Assembly: GCA_946480515.1 (NCBI GenBank)
Contig: CAMLKX010000008.1
Span: forward strand, 1-19,596
DNA from: an uncultured Sphingomonadaceae bacterium
GTDB taxonomy: Bacteria; Pseudomonadota; Alphaproteobacteria; Sphingomonadales; Sphingomonadaceae
Direction of reading: 5' to 3'
Length of the DNA: 19,596 bases
The notes below the pieces were generated by a model. The model saw only the letters and a list, made by a program, of their open reading frames with translations. It did not search any database and was not told where the DNA came from. The number at the start of each line of letters is the position of its first letter. Positions within the stretch are counted from its first letter, which is position 1. Positions 1-6,298 of the stretch are shown here, piece by piece. The translations under genes and the position numbers were made by a program.

Positions 1-1916
1 CCCCGCATCTCGTTCCACAGGTCAACCAGGCGGAAAGACCAAGACAGGAAGTTCCGGCCCTTGCTGTTGTTGTAGTAGCTGTTGGCCTTGGGGTGGGACC
101 AGATCATCTTGGTCATCTGCTTGGCAACTCGATCATTGAACCATTCGAACGCCTCCGGGGTGGGTTCGACCGCCTTCTTGTCGCTTGCCACCGCCCAATC
201 CAGGCATTCGATGATATAGTTGACCTGCACTTCCGAGATCAGGTTTTGACCGGCCGCATGGTTGGGCGCGCTATTCGGTCCAACCGTCAGGAAGTAGTTC
301 GGGTAGCCCGTGACCGCCACGCCAAGGTAGGAACGCGGATCTTCCGTGCCCCATTCCTCGCGCAGGTTGCGCCCGTCGCGGCCAATCACGGTAAGATTGC
401 CGAGCATATTCGAGACGTCGAAACCGGTTGCGCAGACCAGCACGTCGAACTCGAACTCGCGTCCATCCGCCATTTTGATGCCGGTGGGCGTAATCCGCTC
501 GATTTTCTGATCCTCAAGGTGGACATTGTCCCGTTTGAGGGCATCGAACCAGCCCGCGTCCATCTCGATCCGCTTGGAGAAGATCGGGAAGTCCGGAGAC
601 AGTTTCTTGAGAAGATCCGGACGATCGGCGAACTTCGATTCCATGTGGGCGACGGCGAACTGCCGCATTCCTTCGTTGATCGCCGATACGGACGGCGAGT
701 CTTTCGGCCAATCGGGGTCCTTGAGCACATTCGCGAACAGGCCGTCGGCGGTGAACCAATAGACGCGGAAGCGGAACCACTCACGGAAATGCGGGATGTA
801 GCGCAGGGCGAACTTCACCCCGTCGCTCACCTCGGACATGATTTCGGGATTGTAGATCGCCCAGTGCTTGGAGCGCTGGAACACGAAGAGCTGTCCAACC
901 TCCGGCGCAATCGCCGGCACTAACTGGGCAGCGCTCGCGCCTGTCCCAATCACCGCAACCCGCTTGCCGCGGATTTCGATGTTCGGATCCCAAGTGGCAG
1001 TGTGCATCTTGTGACCCTGGAAATCTTCCAAGCCGGGGATGCTTGGCCATTTGTAGCGGTTGACCGGGCCATGAGCGTTGATGACTGCATTGACGCGGAG
1101 CACCTCTTCGGCTCCGTCATCGCCGCGGACCGTGACGTCCCACATCTTGGCCTGATCATCGTACACCAGCTTCGTGACCATGGTGTTGAAGCGGATCCTG
1201 CGGCGCAGATCATATTTGTCCGCCACGGTGGTCAGGTAATTCTGCATGTCAGCGCCGTGCGGGTGGTACTGATTCCACTCCGGGCTGATCTCGAACGAAT
1301 AGGAATAGAAGTGGCTTGGAGTGTCGACGCCCACGCCCGGATACTTATTCTCCCACCAGGTGCCGCCGACCTCAGAATTCTTTTCGATGACGATGTGGTC
1401 GTAGCCGGCTTCCTCAAGCTTGATGGCCGCCACCATTCCGGTCAGCCCGGCCCCGATCACAAGAACTCGAAATCCGGCAGGCGGCGCAGCGCGGGTGGGG
1501 ATGTCCTTGCGTGGATCGGGCAGTTTGAACCCGCACTGGTCGAACACAAGGGGTAAGAACTCGTCCTCGACCGCCTCGCCAACCGTGACCGACATCATCT
1601 TCTGAAATAGCGCGTCGGACGGATCATCTTCGCGTGCCGCTCCCGGGGTTGTCAGGACGTGCAGCAGCTTTTCGCGGAGCTCCCGCTGATACTCGTCCGG
1701 GATTTCAACGGCCGGCATCGCATAGGGCGGCTTGATGTAGTTGCGGAACACTTCGAGCATGCCTTCGTCGCGCGTGAGGTGGACATACACCGCCAACAGC
1801 GTGTGCACGTTCGCTTCCTGGAGCGCGTTCCTCAACTCCGGCGAGTCGGGCATTGGAAGCGGGCGCTTTTCCGCGTCGAGCCCTTGATTGATTCGATCCT
1901 GTACCAACGTCGCCAT
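1..1916 (-). CDS. Flavin-containing Baeyer-Villiger-type monooxygenase, 3' end cut by window start
   Basis: This frame stays open from the ATG at 1914-1916 to the window edge, giving 638 codons, so the C-terminus is missing. It carries two Rossmann motifs: FAD-binding GAGLTG (residues 155-160) and NADPH-binding GTGASA (324-329). Between them are GGTWWENKYPGVGVD (184-198) and the BVMO fingerprint form F299-x-G-x3-H305-x3-W309-D. An ATGFD motif follows later. Such enzymes insert oxygen next to a ketone, giving an ester or lactone, using NADPH and O2. About 140 residues precede the FAD motif, an N-terminal extension like that of 4-hydroxyacetophenone monooxygenase; that match is from memory. The Shine-Dalgarno is modest (GAGG about 7 nt upstream). 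It is the last visible gene of the minus-strand operon, 29 bp after the EthD-like gene, with a possible promoter of its own. The family call is firm; the substrate is unknown. Confidence 0.93.
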   Translation of the reverse strand, partial: MATLVQDRINQGLDAEKRPLPMPDSPELRNALQEANVHTLLAVYVHLTRDEGMLEVFRNYIKPPYAMPAVEIPDEYQRELREKLLHVLTTPGAAREDDPSDALFQKMMSVTVGEAVEDEFLPLVFDQCGFKLPDPRKDIPTRAAPPAGFRVLVIGAGLTGMVAAIKLEEAGYDHIVIEKNSEVGGTWWENKYPGVGVDTPSHFYSYSFEISPEWNQYHPHGADMQNYLTTVADKYDLRRRIRFNTMVTKLVYDDQAKMWDVTVRGDDGAEEVLRVNAVINAHGPVNRYKWPSIPGLEDFQGHKMHTATWDPNIEIRGKRVAVIGTGASAAQLVPAIAPEVGQLFVFQRSKHWAIYNPEIMSEVSDGVKFALRYIPHFREWFRFRVYWFTADGLFANVLKDPDWPKDSPSVSAINEGMRQFAVAHMESKFADRPDLLKKLSPDFPIFSKRIEMDAGWFDALKRDNVHLEDQKIERITPTGIKMADGREFEFDVLVCATGFDVSNMLGNLTVIGRDGRNLREEWGTEDPRSYLGVAVTGYPNYFLTVGPNSAPNHAAGQNLISEVQVNYIIECLDWAVASDKKAVEPTPEAFEWFNDRVAKQMTKMIWSHPKANSYYNNSKGRNFLSWSFRLVDLWNEMR

Positions 1917-1933
1917 GTTCAAACCTCGCAAAT

Positions 1934-1949
1934 GTAAGTATTCACTTAC
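1934..1949. promoter_or_regulatory. Inverted repeat GTAAGT-ATTC-ACTTAC, operator candidate
   Basis: Perfect 6-bp arms flank a 4-bp spacer in the 29-bp gap between the EthD-like gene and the monooxygenase; the repeat also contains the EthD stop codon (1946-1948). It covers the -10 position of a candidate minus-strand promoter. Its size and symmetry suit a dimeric repressor, for instance of the TetR family, but no TetR gene lies in the window, so the cognate factor is unknown. Confidence 0.5.
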
Positions 1950-1971
1950 TTAGAGTCAGCGACCGTGTCAA
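1943..1971 (-). promoter_or_regulatory. Candidate internal promoter for the flavin monooxygenase gene
   Basis: On the minus strand a perfect -35 hexamer TTGACA (complement of 1966-1971) is followed after 17 bp by TAAGTG (complement of 1943-1948), a poor -10 that matches TATAAT only in its first two bases. The start codon at 1916 lies 26 nt beyond it. The -10 lies inside the inverted repeat at 1934-1949, the usual geometry for repression. The promoter would let the monooxygenase be expressed separately from the upstream operon. The weak -10 keeps this tentative. Confidence 0.4.
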
Positions 1972-2353
1972 CGGAGTCGGTCTGCCCGTTTTGTTCGGAT
2001 AGATGACGGTCGACCCGCACAAATCGCGTCGCGGACCGATCGAACAGATGGTCCTCGTCATCGGCGATCACCTGCGCTGTTCGAGGATCTGCGAACCGCT
2101 CCATCGCTGTCATGTAGGAACGCTCATCGGAGAAGGTGATCAGAGTCACCACGTCGAAATCGGGCTTTCTTTGTCCGGGTGCTAGAATGGCTCCGTCGTC
2201 GCGCAGAAATGCGCGTTCATACCGAATGATCTCAGGAGCGATGCTCCGAATGAGCGGCGCGTGATTGCTCTCGTAATAGGCAATGAACTCTTCGCGGCTG
2301 ATGTCGGGACGCTTCCGAAGCAATGCGATGACTTCAACCGGGCCGGAACTCAT
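1946..2353 (-). CDS. EthD-domain protein (dimeric alpha/beta-barrel family)
   Basis: This 135-residue protein has the EthD-like pattern: an N-terminal strand (VEVIALLRKRPDISREEF), then YYESNHAPLI around residues 26-35, and a later FDVVTLITFSDERS segment. EthD-domain proteins form small dimeric ferredoxin-like barrels. The founding member was needed for P450-dependent ethyl tert-butyl ether breakdown, and others act as small decarboxylases, cyclases or dehydratases; the role here is not determined. Its ATG overlaps the TGA of the amidohydrolase gene in an ATGA, so translation is probably coupled. The last 20 or so residues are polar and look disordered. A P450 and ferredoxin occur elsewhere in this window, which recalls the eth gene set, though they are not in this operon. 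Confidence 0.85.
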   Translation of the reverse strand: MSSGPVEVIALLRKRPDISREEFIAYYESNHAPLIRSIAPEIIRYERAFLRDDGAILAPGQRKPDFDVVTLITFSDERSYMTAMERFADPRTAQVIADDEDHLFDRSATRFVRVDRHLSEQNGQTDSVDTVADSK

Positions 2354-4086
2354 AGATCCACTACTTCCGGTGCGGACTGGCGGCCCCGGACCACTCGGCC
2401 GGGCCGCTCGCCAGTGGGACGATCATGTCTGCGGATAAGGCGACCAGACACGATTGTTGCGTCAAACCCCGTGGCTCTCTGGTTCAGCCGCAAACCGCCG
2501 GATGGGAGGTCGTGGACTACTTCTGGCTTGTGGAGGTGGAGCCGGTCGAGATCGATCACATTCATGTCGGCCTTGTAGCCCTGAGCGATCCGGCCGCGGT
2601 CATTCAAATCAACCGTATCCGCGGGGTCGCTCGCCAGTGCTTTCACGATCTGCTCGATGGAGAGGCGAGGGCCTTGCCGGTCTCGGCCCCAGTAGGTGAG
2701 CATGAACGTCGGATAGCTCGCATCGCAGATCGACCCGTAATGCGCTCCCCCGTCCCCAAGCCCAACCACGACATCGGGGTGGAGCATCAGGTCATGGATC
2801 GCGTCCAAGCGGCCCTCATGATAGTTCCCAAGCGCGTTGTAGAGCATTGCGTGACCATCATCCCCGAGCAGATAGTCATAAGCGACTTCTTCCGGCAGTC
2901 GTCCTTCGGCTCGCGCCTGGGCTGCGATGCTGGTCTCCAGCGGGGGCTCGTAATTTGGTGGGTCCGATAGCGGGAACATCCAGTCCCAATTGCGGGAAAT
3001 CATCGCGAGCGGATTTCCCTCGTTCGGTTTCTCCTGCACGAGCCTGGCTCGGATCGACGGATCCCGCAGATGCCTAAGGCGCTCGGCGAACGGAAGGGCC
3101 GCCAAGGGCTGATAGCTGGGGCAGAGGCAGAAGGGATTGGTGGACAGTTCGAAGCCGGCGATCAACCCGATCGGCCGTGGGAGAACTTGCGCCTTGATCT
3201 TCGCTCCGCGGCCGTTCGCCTCCTCGATCCGGCGGATTGCAGACTGCCAGACCGCGTCGCCCCGATTGGAGGTCCCGAGCGTGAATGTTGCCGGCCGACC
3301 GCAGCTTTCGACCAGGCCGACGAGATGATTCATCTCCTCGTCCCAGCTGAGGTGAGGCGCGTCGAGTACCATCTGCACGATCCCGTGGCCGGCATCGTCC
3401 ATGCCGGCTGCAATTGCACGCAACTCCCGATCCGACGCTTCGAAGGTTGGGATCTGCTCGCCTGCTTTGGTTTTATGCATGAACAGCCGGGACGAGGCGA
3501 TGCCGAGAGCGCCAGCTTCCATCGCTTCGCGGGCAAGGGCCCGCATGCGCTCCAGATCGCTGTCGGTTGCGGGCTCGCGCGCCGCTCCCCGGTCGCCCAT
3601 CACATAGACCCGCAAGGGGCTGTGAGGGAGGTAGGCTCCCACGTCGATGTCGCGCGGTCTCGCTTCCAACGCATCCAGATATTGCGGGAATGTTTCCCAG
3701 TCCCACGGAAGACCCTCGGCCATCACGACCCCGGGAATATCTTCGACCCCTTCCATGACGCGGATCAGGAGGCCGTGGTCGTTGGACCGGCATGGAGCGA
3801 AGCCGACCCCGCAATTGCCCATCACCACTGTCGTCACTCCGTGCAAGGACGAAGGGGCCAGGCTGTCCGACCATATCGCCTGGCCATCATAGTGCGTGTG
3901 GATGTCGACGAATCCCGGCGTCACGATCTTGCCTTTGGCGTCGATCTCCTCTGCGGCTGTTGCGCCGTTGATCACTCCGACCACGGCGATGCGATCACCC
4001 TTGACCGCGACATCACCGACGAACGACTTTTCGCCACTTCCGTCGACGATTGTCCCGCCTCGGATGATCAGGTCATAGTCGGCCAT
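2350..4086 (-). CDS. Amidohydrolase of the N-acyl-D-amino-acid deacylase-like family
   Basis: This 578-residue protein has amidohydrolase-superfamily features in the expected order. There is an N-terminal urease-like beta segment (DLIIRGGTIVDGSGEK), the H63-x-H65 motif after VTPGFVDI, the GNCG cysteine (C92), and DGGAH near 445-449. A C-terminal segment (GYKADMNVIDLDRL) returns to the beta domain. Relatives hydrolyse amide or cyclic amide/ester bonds with bound zinc. Two histidines usual in true D-aminoacylases (THMR- and SHHK-type motifs) appear to be absent: the equivalent stretches read QMVLDAP and TFTLGTS. This is therefore a divergent subfamily, and 'deacylase' should not be taken literally. 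The start is 11 bp after the Coq4-like gene without a strong Shine-Dalgarno; the stop overlaps the EthD start. The substrate is unknown, perhaps an amide, ester or lactone made earlier in the pathway. Confidence 0.88.
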   Translation of the reverse strand: MADYDLIIRGGTIVDGSGEKSFVGDVAVKGDRIAVVGVINGATAAEEIDAKGKIVTPGFVDIHTHYDGQAIWSDSLAPSSLHGVTTVVMGNCGVGFAPCRSNDHGLLIRVMEGVEDIPGVVMAEGLPWDWETFPQYLDALEARPRDIDVGAYLPHSPLRVYVMGDRGAAREPATDSDLERMRALAREAMEAGALGIASSRLFMHKTKAGEQIPTFEASDRELRAIAAGMDDAGHGIVQMVLDAPHLSWDEEMNHLVGLVESCGRPATFTLGTSNRGDAVWQSAIRRIEEANGRGAKIKAQVLPRPIGLIAGFELSTNPFCLCPSYQPLAALPFAERLRHLRDPSIRARLVQEKPNEGNPLAMISRNWDWMFPLSDPPNYEPPLETSIAAQARAEGRLPEEVAYDYLLGDDGHAMLYNALGNYHEGRLDAIHDLMLHPDVVVGLGDGGAHYGSICDASYPTFMLTYWGRDRQGPRLSIEQIVKALASDPADTVDLNDRGRIAQGYKADMNVIDLDRLHLHKPEVVHDLPSGGLRLNQRATGFDATIVSGRLIRRHDRPTGERPGRVVRGRQSAPEVVDL

Positions 4087-4097
4087 GCGCGTGGTGC

Positions 4098-4919
4098 TCA
4101 GGCCGCCAGCCGGCCGGCGAAGATTTCGCCTTCGCGTCGCGTGTCGACATCCTCGACACCGCGCACGCCCAGGGCTTCACGAGCCTCCGCCAGAGGCAGG
4201 TGGAAGATGCTCTCCATCTTGGCAAGAAAGAGCGGCTCACTCTCGCGGCCCACGCGGATGCCGCGTTGGATGGCATCGACGGCGGTCGACCAGATCTGCG
4301 GATAATGAAGCATGGTTCGAACCGTGTAGCGCAGCGACCCAAGCAGCTGCAGCACGCTTAACTCGCCGGCGAGCTCCTGATTTTGGATGTGCTTGAACAC
4401 ATTCGTCAGCCGGAACCAATAGGGGACCAGCTCTCCCATGAAGTTGAACCCGCCGCCGCACAAGATATGCTCAAAGTCATGGGTTTGGCCCGACCTCAGA
4501 TTATAATATTCCAGCTGCGAACGCGGCTCCGACCAGGGAACGATCTGGATCTCGTAATCGCCGCCCTTCATCTGGTCGTAGAAGCTTCTTCCAACGCTGC
4601 CCGGCGGATAATCGCGGAAATCATCAATCTGATACTTCGAGATAAACCCTTCCTCGAACCATCGATCCAAAGCTGGATTGACCTTCCGCTCGGCCGTAAA
4701 CATCTCCTCGATCCTGGCATGGTCACGTAGAGAGTCCAGGATCTCCAGAACCGGGTACATCTCAGCCTGCGGAGGAAAATCCGGCCCATTCTTGCGGAGG
4801 CAGATCATCGCGATCCACTCGCGCAGTCGAGGGTGGTTCAAATATTTGGAAGAGGAGACCAGCACGCTGCTCTCGGTCTCCACGGGCAAGACGCCGCGCA
4901 TCAGATAAGGAACATCCAT
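4098..4919 (-). CDS. Coq4-like protein with intact HDxxH-x11-E metal motif
   Basis: From the chosen start this is a 273-residue protein. Residues 147-163 read H147-D-F-E-H151, then eleven residues, then E163: exactly the HDxxH-x11-E motif of the Coq4 family, preceded by LRSGQT and followed by a helical C-terminal half. Coq4 is known from ubiquinone biosynthesis, where it binds a metal and has been linked to oxidative decarboxylation at ring carbon C1. No other ubiquinone gene is visible; this copy lies between a dioxygenase and an amidohydrolase. It may act on a catabolic intermediate, perhaps an aromatic carboxylate, but that is inference. I prefer the ATG at 4917-4919 because GGAGAG sits 6 nt upstream. 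The alternative ATG at 4935-4937, overlapping the TauD-type stop as ATGA, would add six residues and has only a weak site. Confidence 0.8.
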   Translation of the reverse strand: MDVPYLMRGVLPVETESSVLVSSSKYLNHPRLREWIAMICLRKNGPDFPPQAEMYPVLEILDSLRDHARIEEMFTAERKVNPALDRWFEEGFISKYQIDDFRDYPPGSVGRSFYDQMKGGDYEIQIVPWSEPRSQLEYYNLRSGQTHDFEHILCGGGFNFMGELVPYWFRLTNVFKHIQNQELAGELSVLQLLGSLRYTVRTMLHYPQIWSTAVDAIQRGIRVGRESEPLFLAKMESIFHLPLAEAREALGVRGVEDVDTRREGEIFAGRLAA

Positions 4920-4933
4920 CGTCATCTCTCCGA

Positions 4934-5797
4934 TCATGTCATCTCAAGTTTTGAACCCGATGCCCACGCGGCAATCTTGGGGTCGTTCAAGTCAAATTGG
5001 GGGCAGAGGTCGAAAAAGCTCTTGTCGGCGACGGCTACGCGTTGGAGCTTGCGCGGCGTCATCCCCGTCAGGTCGCAGCGCGAATGCTGAAGTGCGATAT
5101 TGTCCCAGATGACGAAGTCGCCATTGCGCCAGTAGTGGCGATAAACGTTAGCAGGCGCATAAAGCGCCTCGAACAGCTGCCGCAGCAGGGCTTCGCTTTG
5201 TGCCTCGTCCAACCCTTCGATGCGCGCAGTTTGCATTTCGCTGATGTACAGGACGGGCTCGCCTGTCACGGGATGTGCGATGACCGCTGGTCTGCGTTGC
5301 TGCGGCAGGAACGAAGGCGGATCATAGTCGACGTCGCGGTGCGACTGGACGACCGAAATGACGGTCAACGCTTCGCACTGATCCAATTCCCCGCGAAGCT
5401 GCGGCGGTAGGCTCTCGAGCACGCGCGTGCCGTTTGCGAAACTCGTCCAGCTTTGACCGTCGTTCACTTGTGTCGCGTGCAGCGAGAGCACCTTGAACGG
5501 CTCCTCGGTGAACGCGAGGTCACTGTGGTAGGCCAGCGGCCCAGCGCCGAGGTTTCCGTCAGTGGAGATCTCCCGATATTCGCCGCGCGCTCCGAGCACT
5601 TTTCCAAAGATCGAGAGGACTCGGACCTGGTCATCCTCCGCCAGCTGCTGGCCGCGGAACAGCAGGAGCTTGTGGCAGTAGAACAGAGTTCGCAGCCGAT
5701 CGGCCTCCGCAGCGCTCAGCTCCTTCGAAAGATCATGGTCGATTTCGATCCCGAACGGGTCAAGCTCCGCGACCCGCCAGTCAGTGTCGACCTGCAT
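4934..5797 (-). CDS. TauD/TfdA-family Fe(II)/2-oxoglutarate-dependent dioxygenase
   Basis: The 287-residue protein carries the family's iron triad: H91-x-D93 in YHSDLAFT and a distal H238 in WDNIALQHSR. R253 in KLQR is the expected 2-oxoglutarate-binding arginine. Such enzymes hydroxylate a C-H bond, often causing loss of sulfite, ether cleavage or dealkylation, while converting 2-oxoglutarate and O2 to succinate and CO2. The start is set at the ATG of 5795-5797 because GAGGGAG lies 6 nt upstream; a longer frame from a TTG at 5818 lacks such a site. It is the first gene of the minus-strand operon, and its TGA abuts or overlaps the Coq4-like gene, depending on that gene's start. The true substrate (taurine, aryloxyalkanoate or other) cannot be read, and the catabolic setting argues against routine taurine use. 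Confidence 0.9.
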   Translation of the reverse strand: MQVDTDWRVAELDPFGIEIDHDLSKELSAAEADRLRTLFYCHKLLLFRGQQLAEDDQVRVLSIFGKVLGARGEYREISTDGNLGAGPLAYHSDLAFTEEPFKVLSLHATQVNDGQSWTSFANGTRVLESLPPQLRGELDQCEALTVISVVQSHRDVDYDPPSFLPQQRRPAVIAHPVTGEPVLYISEMQTARIEGLDEAQSEALLRQLFEALYAPANVYRHYWRNGDFVIWDNIALQHSRCDLTGMTPRKLQRVAVADKSFFDLCPQFDLNDPKIAAWASGSKLEMT

Positions 5798-6298
5798 CCA
5801 ACACTCCCTCAAACGCAAACCACACCAAACCCCGGGAGATCACTCCCCAATCGGCGTCGACGTCAATCGCGGTCGGCATCAATCTCTCCAGGATTTTCCG
5901 GCCAGTCTTTCGCGGCGCGGCCATGAATTGAGTACTCCCAGGGCGCCGGCGGGGCTTCCTGATCGAAGTCGCGAATCCTGCCAGTCGCTTTACCACTCGC
6001 ACTGCTTACTACGCAATCCGATAACATGGCAGCGGACGACCCGAGCGATACGTGCGGTAGGATGCTAATCGTTCCGCAATTTAATATCGGGCGGCTGACG
6101 CGCCAAATCGCTTAATCAGACGATCGCAGTGTATTTTCCGTGCAACAATGCGCAGATATTCGCTCGTTCCGCTCCAAGGCGCCTACTTGCGTAGCGAGAC
6201 CCGCTCTATAAGTTGCGATTCCACGCGAGGGCGCGGGCTATGTCCAACTGCGTAACTCAGATGCCACCCGAAAACGGGGGCCGAAGAAGGGGAGAGAG
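5798..6298. other. 501-bp divergent intergenic region, no gene seen
   Basis: No credible coding sequence lies here. It must hold the promoter of the minus-strand operon and that of the TonB-dependent receptor. The right part (about 6000-6230) is visibly richer in A and T than the neighbouring genes. A TATAAG at 6207-6212 could be a -10 for the receptor, but the nearest TTG-type -35 (6187-6192) is only 14 bp away, so I do not call a promoter. Short symmetric sites are the inverted repeat at 5834-5847, the palindrome GAGTACTC at 5930-5937, and CTAC-TTGC-GTAG at 6183-6194. Confidence 0.6.
5834..5847. promoter_or_regulatory. Inverted repeat GGGAG-ATCA-CTCCC upstream of the TauD-led operon
   Basis: Perfect 5-bp arms with a 4-bp spacer lie 36 bp before the start of the TauD-type gene, where a promoter or leader would be. 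It could be an operator or a small hairpin in the 5' leader. The arms are short enough to arise by chance. Confidence 0.3.

Noticed and set aside
93..923. 276-codon plus-strand frame
   Set aside because: It is antisense to the flavin monooxygenase, whose fingerprint motifs leave no doubt.
3070..4305. 411-codon plus-strand frame
   Set aside because: It is antisense to the amidohydrolase and Coq4-like genes, has no recognisable domain, and arises from GC-rich codon positions.
5803..5939. Three copies of GGGAGT on the minus strand upstream of the TauD-type gene
   Set aside because: One is the Shine-Dalgarno itself, spacing is irregular, and a 6-base word recurs easily by chance.
6187..6212. 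TTGCGT/TATAAG promoter for the receptor
   Set aside because: The spacer is 14 bp, too short for a normal sigma-70 promoter.
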